A DNA stretch of 52,256 nucleotides from Phenylobacterium sp. (GTDB lineage: Bacteria > Pseudomonadota > Alphaproteobacteria > Caulobacterales > Caulobacteraceae). The notes under the pieces are model-generated. The model made no database searches and was not told where the DNA came from. It saw only the letters and a list, made by a program, of their open reading frames with translations. The stretch covers positions 1-52,256 of the forward strand of contig JADBZH010000103.1 in assembly GCA_020402585.1 (NCBI GenBank), written 5' to 3'. The position numbers were made by a program, and so were the translations under genes. Below are positions 13,362 to 24,166 of the stretch, one piece after another (the stretch's first letter is position 1; each line of letters opens with the position of its first letter).

Positions 13362-14464
13362 CTCCCGCGTCCCTCCGCGGCCACGGCTTCGACCAGGTCG
13401 GCGAGGCGCTCGGCGGCGTCAGGGCGCGCCAGGCTGGCGGCGCCGGCGGCCATGCGGGCCAGCCGGTCAGGATTCCCCAGGAGCTTGACGAGGGCGGTGG
13501 ACATGGTCTCGACCGTCAGCTGGTCCTCCCGGGCGACCACAGCGCCCCCCGCCTCGGCCATCACCCGGGCGTTCTGGCCCTGGTCGTCGTCCAGCGCCAC
13601 CGCGAGGGGGACCAGAATGGCGGGGCGCCCGGCGATGGCGAACTCGCAGACCGATCCGGCCCCGGACCGGCCGATCACCAGGTGGGCGGCCTTCAGCCGG
13701 CCCGCCATGTCCCGGAAGAAGGGGGCGATCTCGGCCTTCACATTGGCGTCGGCATAGACCCGGCGGGCGAAGTCCAGGCTCTCCTGCCGCGTCTGCTGCT
13801 GCACCTCGAGCCGGAACCGCAGATCCTCGGGCAGGGCGGCGATGGCCGCGGGCATGAGCTCGGAGAGCAGGCGCGCGCCCTGGCTCCCGCCGGTGATCAG
13901 GAGACGGATCGGTCCGGTCGCGCCTGGCGGATCGTAAGGGGTCCCGGCGACGGCGCGGATCTCGGCCCGGACGGGGTTGCCCACCACGACCGCGCGCTCG
14001 GCCACGCCGGGGGGCGCCTTCTGCAGGATGGGAAAGGCGCAGGCCACGGCGCGGACCCGGCCCGCCAACCGCCGGTTGGCCCGGCCCATGACCGCATTCT
14101 GCTCATGCAGCACGGTGGGGCGGTTCTGGGTCAGGGCCGCGAGGAGGCCCGGCGCCGAGGGGTAGCCGCCAAAGCCGATCACCACGTCAGGCCTGATCTT
14201 GCGGAAGGCGGCGCGGGCCTGCAGGACGCCGGCGAAGATGGCGAGGCCGGCGCGGGCCATGCCGATCAGGTCCCCCGGCCGGTAGCTCCGCGCCGACAGG
14301 CCGATCCTCTGTTCGGCGGGAAAGGTCTCGGCGAGGGCGGCCACACGCTCATCGCTGGCCAGGACGATGCGCCAGCCCCGGGCGATCAGGGCCTCGGCCA
14401 GGGCCTGGGCCGGGAAGAGATGGCCCCCGGTTCCTCCGGCGGCGACGACGGCGATCTTCTGCAT
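13358..14464 (-). CDS. murG: Lipid II synthase MurG
   Basis: Membrane-associated glycosyltransferase (GT28) that transfers GlcNAc to lipid I to form lipid II. The 368 residues start with the G-loop [16 protein letters not shown] (about 8-23). Further glycine-rich loops are [10 protein letters not shown] and [11 protein letters not shown], and the C-terminal UDP-GlcNAc site includes [17 protein letters not shown]. It begins 63 bases after ftsW and overlaps murC by 4 bases. Confidence 0.97.
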   Translation of the reverse strand: MQKIAVVAAGGTGGHLFPAQALAEALIARGWRIVLASDERVAALAETFPAEQRIGLSARSYRPGDLIGMARAGLAIFAGVLQARAAFRKIRPDVVIGFGGYPSAPGLLAALTQNRPTVLHEQNAVMGRANRRLAGRVRAVACAFPILQKAPPGVAERAVVVGNPVRAEIRAVAGTPYDPPGATGPIRLLITGGSQGARLLSELMPAAIAALPEDLRFRLEVQQQTRQESLDFARRVYADANVKAEIAPFFRDMAGRLKAAHLVIGRSGAGSVCEFAIAGRPAILVPLAVALDDDQGQNARVMAEAGGAVVAREDQLTVETMSTALVKLLGNPDRLARMAAGAASLARPDAAERLADLVEAVAAEGRGR

Positions 14465-14527
14465 GGGCGGGGTTTACGGGAGTCCCTGGGGATTGGGTAG
14501 GGGGCGCGCCGCGCCCCGGCGGAGGGG

Positions 14528-15673
14528 TCAGCCCTGGGCGTAGGCGCCGGGCCGGCGGCGGGTCAGGGCGAGGGCCAGACCCAGGGTCAGGCAGATCGCC
14601 AGCATGGACGAGCCCCCGTAGGAGATGAAGGGCAGGGTCATGCCCTTGGTCGGGATCAGGTTCAGGTTCACCGCGATGTTGATCAGGGCCTGCTCGCCGA
14701 CCAGGACGAAGAGTCCCGCCGCCGCGACCTGCTGGAAAGGATCAGAGAGCTTCAGGGCGCGGTAGAGCCCCCGAACCACCAGGAAGCCGAAGAGGGTGAT
14801 CAAGGCGAGGGAGAAGATCAGTCCGTACTCCTCCGCCGCCACGGAATAGATGAAGTCGGTGTGGAGATCCGGGACGTGGCGCTTCATGACGCCCTCGCCC
14901 GGGCCCCTGCCCAGGAGGCCTCCGGCGGCGATGGCCTCTGCGGCCCGGTCGACCTGGTGGGTGTCGGCCGCTTCGGGGTTCATGAACCGGTCCACGCGGC
15001 TGGCGACGTGCGGGAAGAGGAAGTAGGTCGAGGCCAGTCCGGCGATCGCCGAGACGCCCAGGCCCATGACCCAGGAGATCGGCACCCCCGCCATCCAGAA
15101 GGCGGCCCCGAAGGCCATGGTGATCAGGATCGTCTGCCCGACATCCGGCTGGATGAGCAGGAGGGCGACGGAAATCCCGTAAAGGACAAAGGCGATGGTG
15201 ACGCCGGGAACGCCCTGCCCCTTCTGGGCCTCGGCGAACATCCAGGCGACCAGCACGATCAGGGCGGGCTTCATGAACTCGGACGGCTGAAGGGAGAATC
15301 CTCCCAGGTCGATCCAGCGCGTAGCGCCCTTGGCGCTGTACCCGATGAAGGGCAGGGCCGCCATGATCAGGATGGCGACGAGATAGACGACGAAGGCGGT
15401 TCGGCGGACCCCACGGTCGTCCAGGAGGGACGCCCCCAGGAGGATGGCGGCGCCCGCAGCGGCGAAGACGCACTGGCGCAGGGCGAAATGGAACGGATCG
15501 CCAAGGTTCATCCGCGCCGCCGCAGCCGGGCTGGCCGCGAAGGACATCAGGACCCCCAGGACCAGCAACACGGCCACCGCGCCCAGGAGCCACCGGTCCA
15601 TGGTCCACCACCAGACGCCGATCGGCGACCGGTCGGAGCGGGCGAAGGCCTGGTGCGCGGGGTTCTGGCTCAT
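14528..15673 (-). CDS. ftsW: Septal peptidoglycan glycosyltransferase FtsW
   Basis: SEDS-family polytopic membrane protein that polymerises lipid II at the septum together with FtsI. The start MSQNPAHQAFARSD at 15673 gives 381 residues and lies 4 bases after the murD stop; the upstream open frame is a shadow of murD. About ten membrane helices are visible, with SEDS-typical segments such as GYSAKGATRWIDLGGFSLQPSE, split here between helices, and the C-terminal FISYGGSSMLA. It sits between murD and murG. Confidence 0.96.
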   Translation of the reverse strand: MSQNPAHQAFARSDRSPIGVWWWTMDRWLLGAVAVLLVLGVLMSFAASPAAAARMNLGDPFHFALRQCVFAAAGAAILLGASLLDDRGVRRTAFVVYLVAILIMAALPFIGYSAKGATRWIDLGGFSLQPSEFMKPALIVLVAWMFAEAQKGQGVPGVTIAFVLYGISVALLLIQPDVGQTILITMAFGAAFWMAGVPISWVMGLGVSAIAGLASTYFLFPHVASRVDRFMNPEAADTHQVDRAAEAIAAGGLLGRGPGEGVMKRHVPDLHTDFIYSVAAEEYGLIFSLALITLFGFLVVRGLYRALKLSDPFQQVAAAGLFVLVGEQALINIAVNLNLIPTKGMTLPFISYGGSSMLAICLTLGLALALTRRRPGAYAQG

Positions 15674-15677
15674 GCGG

Positions 15678-17087
15678 TCAGGCCCCCGCCGCTTCGGTGT
15701 CAGCCAGTTCGAGAACGGCGCTCCGGAAGGCTTCGCCCCGGGCCTCGAAGTCTGCAAACTGGTCGAAGGAGGCGCAGGCCGGCGACAGGAGGACGATCCC
15801 GCCCTCCCCTGAGGCCTGGGCGTCCGCAAAGGCCTGGGCGACGGCGGACCGGAGGTCCCGGCAGTCCATATAGGGCGCCTGGCCCTCGAGGGCGCCGGCG
15901 AACTCGCCTGCAGCCTCACCTATGAGGTAGGCGCGCTTGATCCTTGGAAACAGGTCGGCGAGGGAGTCGATTCCCCCATCCTTGGCCCGGCCGCCCGCGA
16001 TCCAGTAGACCTTCGGATAGCTGGACAGGGCCTGGCGGGCGGCGTCGCTGTTGGTGGCCTTGGAGTCGTTGACGAAACGGACGCCCCGGAAGTGGGCCAC
16101 GGTCTCCATCCGGTGCGCCAGGCCGGGGAAGCTGAGCAGGCCTTCGGCGATCTCGGACGCCGGCGCCCCCAGGCCCCGGACAGCGGCGTAGGCGGCGGCG
16201 GCGTTCTGCCAGTTGTGGCGTCCCGGCAGCGAGCGGGCCCGGTTGAGGTCGGCCACCTGCACGGCGCGATCGCCCGTGGCGTCGTAGAGCATGCCCTGCA
16301 GGGCGTAGACCCCCCGGCCGATCGCCTTGGAGGCGGACACGGGGACGGTGGTCCTGCGGTTTGAGGCGGTGACCTCCGTGCACAGCCTCTGGCCCCAGGG
16401 GTCGTCGACGCCGATCACGGCGATGTCGCCCTGGTCCTGGTTCATGAGGATCCGGCGTTTGGCGGCGACATAGCCCTCCATCCCGCCATGCCGGTCGAGA
16501 TGGTCGGGAGAGATGTTCAGGAGGATGGAGACGTCCGGCTTGAGGCTTGAGGTCAGGTCCAGCTGGTAGGAGGACAACTCCAGGACGTAGACCGCCCCGC
16601 CGTGCATGTCGGGCAGGTCGAGCACGCCGACCCCGATATTGCCCCCGACCCGGGTGTCCCGTCCGGCCTGGGCGCAGAGGTGCCCGACCAGGGCCGTGGT
16701 CGTGGACTTGCCGTTGGTGCCGGTGATGGCGACGATGCGGGGCCGCTTGTGGGCGGGCGCCAGGTTCACGGTGCGGGCGAAGAGTTCGATGTCGCCGAGG
16801 ATCTCCACCCCGGCCTGCCGCGCCATGCGGACCGTCCAGTGAGGCTCCGGATGGGTGAGGGGAACGCCCGGCGAAAGCATCAGGGCGTCGAACCGGGACC
16901 ATTCGGCCACCGAAAGATCGACAATCTCCAGGCCTTCCGCCTGGGCGGACGCCAGGCCCTGGGCCCGCTCATCCCAGACGGCGACCTCCGCCCCGCCGGC
17001 CATGAGGGCCCGAGCCGCCGCCAGTCCGGTCCGGGCGAGCCCGAAGACGGCGACCGTCTTGCCCTCGAAGCCGCGAACCGGGATCAA
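15678..17087 (-). CDS. murD: UDP-N-acetylmuramoyl-L-alanine--D-glutamate ligase MurD
   Basis: Adds D-Glu to UDP-MurNAc-L-Ala using ATP. The 469 residues show the N-terminal nucleotide-sugar loop VFGLARTGLAAAR (about 14-26), the ATP loop GTNGKST at 123-129, the NISPDHLDRHG motif and the C-terminal NDSKATNSDA segment typical of MurD. It is separated by 10 bases from mraY and by 4 bases from ftsW, in a tight operon. Confidence 0.97.
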   Translation of the reverse strand: MIPVRGFEGKTVAVFGLARTGLAAARALMAGGAEVAVWDERAQGLASAQAEGLEIVDLSVAEWSRFDALMLSPGVPLTHPEPHWTVRMARQAGVEILGDIELFARTVNLAPAHKRPRIVAITGTNGKSTTTALVGHLCAQAGRDTRVGGNIGVGVLDLPDMHGGAVYVLELSSYQLDLTSSLKPDVSILLNISPDHLDRHGGMEGYVAAKRRILMNQDQGDIAVIGVDDPWGQRLCTEVTASNRRTTVPVSASKAIGRGVYALQGMLYDATGDRAVQVADLNRARSLPGRHNWQNAAAAYAAVRGLGAPASEIAEGLLSFPGLAHRMETVAHFRGVRFVNDSKATNSDAARQALSSYPKVYWIAGGRAKDGGIDSLADLFPRIKRAYLIGEAAGEFAGALEGQAPYMDCRDLRSAVAQAFADAQASGEGGIVLLSPACASFDQFADFEARGEAFRSAVLELADTEAAGA

Positions 17088-17097
17088 GCGCCCTCCC

Positions 17098-18210
17098 CTA
17101 TCTCAGCTTCAGGGTGGCGAGGCCCAGGATGGCCAGCATCACCGAGATGATCCAGAAGCGGACGACGATGGTCGATTCCGACCAGCCGAGCTTCTCGAAA
17201 TGGTGGTGGATCGGCGCCATCAGGAAGATCCGCTTCCCGGTGCGCTTGAAGTAGGCGACCTGGATCATCACCGAGAGGGTTTCGGCGACGAACAGGCCCC
17301 CGATGATGGCCAGGACGATCTCGTGCTTGGTGGCGACGGCGGTGGCGCCCAGGGCGCCGCCGAGGGCCAGGGACCCGGTGTCGCCCATGAAGATCTTGGC
17401 CGGTGGGGCGTTGTACCAGAGGAAGCCCAGTCCGGCGCCGATCACCGCCCCGCAGAAGACGGCGACCTCTCCCACGCCCGGGACCACGTGCAGTTGCAGG
17501 TAGGTGGCGAAGACGGCGTTTCCGACCAGGTAGGCGATCAGGCCGAAGGCGGCCGCGGCGATCATGACCGGCACGGTCGCCAGGCCGTCGAGGCCGTCTG
17601 TGAAGTTCACGGCGTTGGCCGCCCCGACGATCACGAAGGCGCCGAAGACCAGGTAGAACCAGCCCAGGTTGATCAGGACATCCTTGAACACCGGGAGGGC
17701 GACGCTCGTGTAGAGGCTGGCGTCGGGGGCGGCCTGCCGCCCCCAGAGCACCATCATCAGGACCGCGGCGCCCGCCAGGAGGGCCTCGACCACCAGGCGC
17801 AGGCGCCCGGACACGCCCGCTGAACTCTGGCGGGTGACCTTGGCGTAATCGTCCATGAAGCCCAGCAGGCCGAAGCCGCCCGTGACCAGCAGGACCGCCC
17901 AGACATAGACATTCGACAGGTCGCACCAGAGCAGGGCCCCGGTGAAAAGGCCGGCCAGGATCATGACCCCGCCCATGGTCGGGGTGCCCGCCTTCTCGAT
18001 CACGTGGCGCTCAATGCCTTCGTTACGGATCGGCTGGCCCCTGCCCTGGCGGGCCTGCATCCAGCGGATGAACCGCGACCCCATCAGGACCACCACGAGC
18101 TGGGCGGTGAAGAGCGCCATCCCGGTCCGGAAGGTGAGATATTTCATGAGGTTGAGGAGCGGCGCCTGAACGCCCGCCGCCATCGCCTGTTCGTACAGCC
18201 AGTACAGCAT
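17098..18210 (-). CDS. mraY: Phospho-MurNAc-pentapeptide translocase MraY
   Basis: Integral membrane enzyme that transfers phospho-MurNAc-pentapeptide to undecaprenyl phosphate, giving lipid I. The 370 residues contain about ten membrane segments. Conserved cytoplasmic motifs are GTPTMGG, the magnesium-binding [19 protein letters not shown], and the histidine cluster [11 protein letters not shown] near the C terminus. Its ATG shares one base with the murF stop. Confidence 0.98.
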   Translation of the reverse strand: MLYWLYEQAMAAGVQAPLLNLMKYLTFRTGMALFTAQLVVVLMGSRFIRWMQARQGRGQPIRNEGIERHVIEKAGTPTMGGVMILAGLFTGALLWCDLSNVYVWAVLLVTGGFGLLGFMDDYAKVTRQSSAGVSGRLRLVVEALLAGAAVLMMVLWGRQAAPDASLYTSVALPVFKDVLINLGWFYLVFGAFVIVGAANAVNFTDGLDGLATVPVMIAAAAFGLIAYLVGNAVFATYLQLHVVPGVGEVAVFCGAVIGAGLGFLWYNAPPAKIFMGDTGSLALGGALGATAVATKHEIVLAIIGGLFVAETLSVMIQVAYFKRTGKRIFLMAPIHHHFEKLGWSESTIVVRFWIISVMLAILGLATLKLR

Positions 18211-19610
18211 CAGCCCGCCCCCCCGGCCCGGGAGTCCAGCGCGCGAAGCGCTAGGGCGATCCGCCCCGCCCGCGACCCGTTGGACCCCTTGACCATGACC
18301 AGATCCCCGGGCGCCACCGCCCCGGTGATCATGGGCGCCAACTCCGACGCCTCCATGGCGTAGCCGCCGCGCCGAGTCGAAGGAAGGGCGTCCCAGAGGG
18401 ATTTCATCAGGGGGCCGGAACAGAAGATCAGGTCGATCCCCGCGTCAGCGATCGGGCGGGTCAGGTCCGCGTGGAAGCGCGGGGCCTCGTCGCCAAGCTC
18501 CAGCATGTCGGTCAGGGCCAGGAGCCGCCGCCCGCCGGTCTTGCGGGCCCCAAGGGAGGCGATGGTCGCCGCCATGGAAAGCGGATTGGCGTTGTAGCTC
18601 TCGTCGATGAGGGTGAAGTCGCCGCCGCCGGGCAACCGGACCTGGCTCTCCGCCCCCCGCCCGGGCAGGGCGGCGAAGGCGGAAAGGGCGTCCACCCCGT
18701 CCTCGCGGGACACGTCCAGGGCCTCGAGCAGGAGCAGGACGCACAGGGCGTTCGGGCCCCAGTGGGCGCCTGTCTGAGGCATGGTGAAGTCCAGCGGCCG
18801 GCCGTCGATCTCAGCCCGGATCACGCCGCGGCCGGCGTCGACCTGGAAATCCAGGAGGCGGGCGTCGGATCCCCCGGCCTTTCCAAAGCTGCGGATCGCC
18901 AGCCCCCGAGCCCCAGCCCGCGCGGAAAGACAGCCGAACCAGCGGTTGTCGGCGTTCAGGACGGCCAGGGCGCCGGGCGCCGCCCCGTCGAAGATCTCGG
19001 CCTTGGCGCGGGCCACGCCGGTCTCCCCGTCGGGGAAGTTCTCCACATGCACCGGCCCGACGGTGGTGATGGCGGTCACATGGGGGCGGACCATCCCGGA
19101 CAGGGGCGTGATCTCATCGGCGTGGTTCATGCCGATCTCGAAGACGGCCCCTTCGGTGTCCTCCGGCATGCGCGCCAGGGTCAGGGGGACGCCGATATGA
19201 TTGTTGTAGCTCTTGACCGAAGCGTGGGCGCGCCCCGCCCGGGCCAGCCCCGCCGCCACCGCCTGGGTGACGCTGGTCTTGCCCACGGACCCGGTCACCG
19301 CGCCCCGGCGCGCATCCACCGCCCGCTCCCGGGCGGCAAGGGCCAGGGCCTGAAGGGCGAGGAAGGTGTCGCCGACCAGGACGTGGGGCGCCTCAACGGG
19401 ACGGGAGGCCAGGACGCCGGCGGCTCCGGCCGCCATGGCCTGTTCCACGAAGTCATGGCCATCCCGCGCCCCGCCCAGGGCGACGAAGAGATCCCCCGGC
19501 TCCAGGGTCCGTGTGTCGATGGATAGCCCTCGCACCTGGAAGGCGCGGGAGACCTTGCCCTGCGTCGCCCGGGCGATGGCGGCGGCGGTCCAGAGGGAGC
19601 GGCGGGTCAC
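18210..19610 (-). CDS. murF: UDP-MurNAc-tripeptide--D-Ala-D-Ala ligase MurF
   Basis: Adds the D-Ala-D-Ala dipeptide made by Ddl to the precursor tripeptide. The 466 residues contain the MurF-type N-terminal domain ([16 protein letters not shown]), the ATP loop GSVGKTS at 107-113, the [10 protein letters not shown] motif and the [11 protein letters not shown] motif typical of MurF. It overlaps murE by 4 bases and mraY by 1 base. Confidence 0.97.
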   Translation of the reverse strand: MTRRSLWTAAAIARATQGKVSRAFQVRGLSIDTRTLEPGDLFVALGGARDGHDFVEQAMAAGAAGVLASRPVEAPHVLVGDTFLALQALALAARERAVDARRGAVTGSVGKTSVTQAVAAGLARAGRAHASVKSYNNHIGVPLTLARMPEDTEGAVFEIGMNHADEITPLSGMVRPHVTAITTVGPVHVENFPDGETGVARAKAEIFDGAAPGALAVLNADNRWFGCLSARAGARGLAIRSFGKAGGSDARLLDFQVDAGRGVIRAEIDGRPLDFTMPQTGAHWGPNALCVLLLLEALDVSREDGVDALSAFAALPGRGAESQVRLPGGGDFTLIDESYNANPLSMAATIASLGARKTGGRRLLALTDMLELGDEAPRFHADLTRPIADAGIDLIFCSGPLMKSLWDALPSTRRGGYAMEASELAPMITGAVAPGDLVMVKGSNGSRAGRIALALRALDSRAGGAG

Positions 19611-21064
19611 GACCGATCCTCCAGGGCCGCGCGGGTCTCGGCCACGTCGTCGAAGGGATGCACTACTCCGGCGATGGTCTGGCCCTGTTCGTGACCCTTG
19701 CCGGCCACGACCAGCACGTCGCCCTCGCGCAGGCTGGCGACCGCGCTGCGGATCGCTTCCCGTCGGTCGCCGATATCCTCCAGGCCCGAAGTCCCGGCCC
19801 GGACCTCGGCCCGGATGGCGGCGGGATCCTCGCTGCGGGGGTTGTCGTCGGTGACGATGGCCCGGTCCGCCAGCCGCGCCGCAAGGTCGCCCATGAGGGG
19901 GCGCTTGGTCCGGTCGCGGTCGCCCCCCGCCCCGAACACGACGATCAGCCGTCCGGAAGCATGGGGGCGCAGGGCCCTCAGCACCGTCTCCAGTCCGTCC
20001 GGGGTGTGGGCGTAGTCCACATAGGCCTCTCCGCCGCGGGGACCGGACCCCACATGCTGGAGACGGCCGGGCGCCCCGGTCAGGCGTTCAAGGGCGCCGA
20101 AGACGTCTTCCGGGGCCTCCCCGATGGCGATGCCAAGGCCGGCGGCGGCGAGGGCGTTCATGGCCTGGAAGGCGCCCGCCAGGGGCAGGTCGACGCGCCA
20201 GGTCCGACCGGCGTGCTCGAGGCTGAGCACCTGGCCGCCGGGTCGGGGCGTCCGTCCGGTGAGCCTCAGGTCCCGCCCCGCCTCGCCAAAGGTGATGAGG
20301 TCGGCGCCGGCCAGGGTCGCGGCCGCGACGAAGGCGGGGAAGGCGGGCGAGTCCGCATTCAGGACCGCCGGCGCGCCCCGGGGCAGAAGGGTGTCGAACA
20401 GGCGCAGCTTGGCGGACTGATAGCTGTCCATGTCGCCGTGGTAGTCCAGGTGGTCCTGGGTCAGGTTCAGGAAGGCCGCGGCGGACAGGCGCACGCCGTC
20501 CAGCCGCCTCTGGTCGATGCCGTGGGAGGAGGCCTCAAGCGCAAGGTCCGTCACTCCCCTTCCGGCCAGGTCCGCAAGAAGGGCGGCGACGTCGCCAGCA
20601 TCCGGCGTTGTCAGCCCCGGCGGCGTGAGCGCGACATCCGCCTGACCGGGCCCGGACACCAGGACGCCGAGGGTTCCCATGCTGGCGGAGATCCGGCCCG
20701 TCGCCGCGGCGATCTGCCGGCGGAAGCCCGCCACAGAGGTCTTTCCGTTGGTCCCGGTGACGGCCACGACCACTTCCGGCTGGCGATGGTGGAAGGCCGC
20801 GGCGGCCAGGGCGTAGGCCCTGCGGGGGTCCTCGCTGGCGATGACCGGGACACCCAGACCCGGCAGGTCCCGGCCGCAGAGCACGGCGGCGGCGCCGGCG
20901 GCCACGGCCTGGGGCGCGAAGTCCGCGCCATCACGGGCGACCCCGGGAAGGGCCGCGAAGAGGACGCCGGGGCCGACCCGACGGCTGTCGGCGGTGACCC
21001 CGGTGATCTCCGGATCGACCGGCAGGTCCCTGTGCAGGAGCTGGGACAGGCGCACGGCGGTCAA
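19607..21064 (-). CDS. murE: UDP-MurNAc-L-Ala-D-Glu--meso-diaminopimelate ligase MurE
   Basis: Adds the third amino acid of the stem peptide. The 485 residues have the N-terminal TADSRRVGPGVLFAALPG motif, the ATP loop GTNGKTS at 104-110, and the Mur-ligase LTQDHLDYHG motif. A DNPR sequence near residue 405 is the recognised meso-diaminopimelate specificity motif, so the peptidoglycan should carry meso-DAP. Starts and stops overlap ftsI and murF by 4 bases each. Confidence 0.98.
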   Translation of the reverse strand: MTAVRLSQLLHRDLPVDPEITGVTADSRRVGPGVLFAALPGVARDGADFAPQAVAAGAAAVLCGRDLPGLGVPVIASEDPRRAYALAAAAFHHRQPEVVVAVTGTNGKTSVAGFRRQIAAATGRISASMGTLGVLVSGPGQADVALTPPGLTTPDAGDVAALLADLAGRGVTDLALEASSHGIDQRRLDGVRLSAAAFLNLTQDHLDYHGDMDSYQSAKLRLFDTLLPRGAPAVLNADSPAFPAFVAAATLAGADLITFGEAGRDLRLTGRTPRPGGQVLSLEHAGRTWRVDLPLAGAFQAMNALAAAGLGIAIGEAPEDVFGALERLTGAPGRLQHVGSGPRGGEAYVDYAHTPDGLETVLRALRPHASGRLIVVFGAGGDRDRTKRPLMGDLAARLADRAIVTDDNPRSEDPAAIRAEVRAGTSGLEDIGDRREAIRSAVASLREGDVLVVAGKGHEQGQTIAGVVHPFDDVAETRAALEDRS

Positions 21065-22806
21065 CGCTCCTGCAGGGCGGCGAGTTCGGCGTTGGCCGGG
21101 ACCGGCTGGGCGGCGACCTGCTCGAAGCGGCGGGTTACGCCAAGAAAGGGCGCGACGCGGTCGATGATCTTGCCCGCCGTGGGCGCGGCGGTCAGGCCGC
21201 CAGTGCGCCCGCCGGACTCGGCGTCGGCGACCGGCTCATCGATGAGGACCAGCACGAGATAGCGATCATCGCCAAGGGCGCCATCGGTGGGAAAGACGCC
21301 GGCGAAGGAGGCGAGCACCTTGTCCCGGACATACCGCCCCTCGATCACCTTCTCCGCCGACCCGGTCTTGCCGCCGACCCGCAGGCCTGCAGCGTTGGCG
21401 CGGCGGCCCGAGCCCTCCAGCACGTTTCGGCGCATCAGGCCGAGCATCTGGCGGGACGTCTCCTCGCTGATGATGCGTCGGCCGTCGGGGCGGGCGCCCG
21501 ACTGCATGGGCTGGACGGTCAGGGGAAGGTAGCGCCCCCCGTTCAGGACCGAGCCCAACCCCGCCGCCAGGGCGACCGGGGAGACCGAGATGGCGTGACC
21601 GAAGGACGCCGAGGCCACGGTGTTGGGATTCCACTCCCGCGGCAGGATGGGGCGGGCGGACTCGTTCAGCTCGATCGGGGCGGCGTGGGACAGGCCGAAG
21701 GCCTGGAAGTACTGCGTCATGGCCGGCCCGCCGACCGCCAGGGCGATCTGGCTGGCGCCGATGTTGGAGGACTTCAGGAAGATGTCCGTGGCCGTCAGGT
21801 CGTGATCGACGGCATGGAGATCCCGGATCACCCGCGACCCGATGTTCATGCCCTTGGTCGTATGAAAGAGGGTCTCGGGGGTGATCTTGTGGGTGTCGAG
21901 GCCCACCGCCAGAGTGAAGACCTTGAACGTCGACCCCATCTCGTAAACCGACGCGACGGCCCGGTTCCGCAGCTGGTCGGGCGTGGACCCGCCGGCGTGA
22001 TTGGGATCGAAGGTCGGCCAGGACGACATGGCCAGGACTTCACCGGTCTGGACATTGGTGATCAGGCCGACCGCGCCCTTGGCCTGCAGCCGCGTGGCGG
22101 CGGCGGAGAGCTCGTCATCCAGGGCGGCCTGGACGCGCATGTCGATGGACAGCGGGGTGGGCTCGCGGTCGCCGGCGCCAGCACGGATACGCTCATTCAG
22201 GGCGCCCTCGGCCCCGGCCAGGCCCTCGCCGCCGGTATCGGAGAAGCCGATCAGGTGAGCGCCGGCGCCGCCGAGAGGATAGACCCGGCGCGGCTCCCTC
22301 TCGAACACCACCCCGGGAAGGCCAAGGTCGTGGACCCGGTCCCGGTCGGCGGGCGACAGCGGACCCGCCAGGAAGGTGCGGCGCGAGGCCGCCATCGCGC
22401 GGTCGAGCCGCGTGACGGACAGGTCGGGGAGAGCCTTCAACAGTCCCGCACGGGTTTCCGCACGGTCCCAGACGTCCCGGGGGTCCAGGTAGAGGGTGTA
22501 GAAGGGCAGGTCTGCAGCCAGGAGGGCGCCGCGACGGTCCACCAGGGGCGCGCGGGCCGGCCCAGGGCCGCCGCGGGCGCCTGTGGCGACGTCCAGGCCC
22601 GGGAAGATGGCGAGGCGCGTGGCTCCCACGGCGAGGCAGAGGAAGCCGGCGACGAAAAAGGCGAGGACCACGAGGATGCGGATGCGGGCGTCGTTCTCCG
22701 CCCGACCGGACGTGCGGGCCTTCTCGAAGGCGCGCTCCAGGCTCCAGAGCCACGCCTTGATCCATCTCCAGCCAGGAGCGGGCCGGCCCGGATGCGTCAG
22801 GCTCAT
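21061..22806 (-). CDS. ftsI: Septal peptidoglycan transpeptidase FtsI (PBP3)
   Basis: Class B penicillin-binding protein that cross-links septal peptidoglycan. The 581 residues have a cytoplasmic N terminus, one membrane segment (about 47-67), a pedestal domain, then the transpeptidase domain. The acyl-serine motif STFK is at about S290, SSN near 347 and KTGS near 477. The C terminus does not carry a PASTA repeat. It lies between ftsL and murE with 4-base overlaps on both sides. Confidence 0.97.
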   Translation of the reverse strand: MSLTHPGRPAPGWRWIKAWLWSLERAFEKARTSGRAENDARIRILVVLAFFVAGFLCLAVGATRLAIFPGLDVATGARGGPGPARAPLVDRRGALLAADLPFYTLYLDPRDVWDRAETRAGLLKALPDLSVTRLDRAMAASRRTFLAGPLSPADRDRVHDLGLPGVVFEREPRRVYPLGGAGAHLIGFSDTGGEGLAGAEGALNERIRAGAGDREPTPLSIDMRVQAALDDELSAAATRLQAKGAVGLITNVQTGEVLAMSSWPTFDPNHAGGSTPDQLRNRAVASVYEMGSTFKVFTLAVGLDTHKITPETLFHTTKGMNIGSRVIRDLHAVDHDLTATDIFLKSSNIGASQIALAVGGPAMTQYFQAFGLSHAAPIELNESARPILPREWNPNTVASASFGHAISVSPVALAAGLGSVLNGGRYLPLTVQPMQSGARPDGRRIISEETSRQMLGLMRRNVLEGSGRRANAAGLRVGGKTGSAEKVIEGRYVRDKVLASFAGVFPTDGALGDDRYLVLVLIDEPVADAESGGRTGGLTAAPTAGKIIDRVAPFLGVTRRFEQVAAQPVPANAELAALQER

Positions 22807-23240
22807 GGCTTCGGCTCCTGAGAGGCGGGCGAGGCGGTGTCTTCCTCAGCCACTGCGGAGGTCTCGGTTTCCGCTGCGGCCGGGAGCCCCGGCGCGGCGA
22901 CCACGAGAAGCTGGGGCGTGGCGGGCGCCGGCGCCTGCAGGGCGTCCGCCAGGCCCTGGGGCGTGATCTCCCGGGCGGAGGCCACAGGGGCGAGGCCGGC
23001 ATAGGACCGGGCCATGGCGGCCAGGCGCTCGGGACGCTCAAGATGGGCGACCTCGGCCTCGAGAAGGACAATGCGGTCCTGCTCCTCGGCGATCTGGCGC
23101 TCTGCAGCGGCGATCTGGCCGCGCTCGCCCCCAGCCATGGTCTTGGCGAGGTAGACGCCGAGGATCAGGCCCAGGAGGCCGATGAACAGGGCGACGTCCA
23201 CAGTCCGGAAACCGAGGATCCGGCGGTCCAGGAGGGTCAT
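22803..23240 (-). CDS. ftsL: Cell division protein FtsL
   Basis: Small bitopic divisome protein that with FtsB and FtsQ activates FtsW and FtsI. The 145 residues contain one membrane helix (about 14-33) and a periplasmic coiled coil (about 40-70, [19 protein letters not shown]), then [18 protein letters not shown], the FtsL-typical end of the coil, and an Ala/Pro-rich tail. Sequence conservation in this family is low, so the call rests on topology and on the position between rsmH and ftsI. Confidence 0.88.
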   Translation of the reverse strand: MTLLDRRILGFRTVDVALFIGLLGLILGVYLAKTMAGGERGQIAAAERQIAEEQDRIVLLEAEVAHLERPERLAAMARSYAGLAPVASAREITPQGLADALQAPAPATPQLLVVAAPGLPAAAETETSAVAEEDTASPASQEPKP

Positions 23241-24166
23241 GCCGCTGCCCTCCAGAGTGGGGCCGTCGTCCGCTCCGCGGCGCGAAGCCTGGCGGATCGG
23301 GCGCGAGGGTTGGCCGCAGTCTCCGCCTCCGTCGGGGGCGTCGAGCGCACGGACAGGAGCGTAAAGCTCGGATCGGCGCCACGGGGCGCTTCCGGCGCAT
23401 GGCGCGATCCGCCCGGGGTCCGGCCGGAGCGTTCCGCCAGGAAGCCCTTGACGATCCGGTCCTCGAGGGAATGGAAGGTCACGACGGCCAGCCGGCCTCC
23501 GGGCCGCAGGATACGCTCAGCGGCGATGAGGCCCGCCTCCAGCTCGGCCAGCTCGTCATTGACGGCGATCCGGAGCGCCTGGAAGGCGCGGGTGGCGGGA
23601 TGGACGCGGGCGCCCCGGCGTCCGCCCAGGGCCCGCTCGATGACCTCTGCAAGGTCCGTGGTCCGGGTGAAGGGGGTGGTCTCGCGGCGACGGGCGATGG
23701 CCGAGGCGATGCGGCGGGACTGCCGCTCCTCGCCGTAGAGCCAGAAGATGCGCGCCAGGTCGGCGGGCTCGCCGGTATTGACCAGGTCCGCCGCCGTGGG
23801 TCCGCCGTCGCCCATGCGCATGTCCAGGGGACCGTCCCGGAGGAAGGAGAAGCCGCGCTCGGCCTCGTCCAGCTGCATGGAGGATACGCCCAGGTCGAGG
23901 GCGACCCCGTCCACGGCGGAAGCGCCCAGGACCTCAGCCATGGTCGAGAAGGGCGCAATGACCAACCGGAAGTCGGGACCGAGTCCCTCGGCGAAACGGG
24001 CGGCGGAGGGATCCCGGTCGAAGGCGGTGACTTGGGCGCCGGCGGCGAGGAAGGCCCGGGCGTAGCCCCCCGCCCCGAAGGTCCCGTCCACCACGTGCCG
24101 GCCGGGCGCCGGAACGATGGCCGCGACCACCTCGTTCAGCAGGACGGAGAGGTGGGGCGCGTTCAT
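23237..24166 (-). CDS. rsmH: 16S rRNA m4C1402 methyltransferase RsmH (MraW)
   Basis: SAM-dependent methyltransferase that modifies N4 of C1402 in 16S rRNA. The start [14 protein letters not shown] at 24166 overlaps the mraZ stop by 4 bases and gives 309 residues; the long upstream open frame is a shadow of mraZ. The SAM motif [14 protein letters not shown] is at about 25-38, and the family motifs [19 protein letters not shown], split over the active-site loop, and [11 protein letters not shown] follow. Second gene of the dcw operon, as is usual. Confidence 0.97.
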   Translation of the reverse strand: MNAPHLSVLLNEVVAAIVPAPGRHVVDGTFGAGGYARAFLAAGAQVTAFDRDPSAARFAEGLGPDFRLVIAPFSTMAEVLGASAVDGVALDLGVSSMQLDEAERGFSFLRDGPLDMRMGDGGPTAADLVNTGEPADLARIFWLYGEERQSRRIASAIARRRETTPFTRTTDLAEVIERALGGRRGARVHPATRAFQALRIAVNDELAELEAGLIAAERILRPGGRLAVVTFHSLEDRIVKGFLAERSGRTPGGSRHAPEAPRGADPSFTLLSVRSTPPTEAETAANPRARSARLRAAERTTAPLWRAAA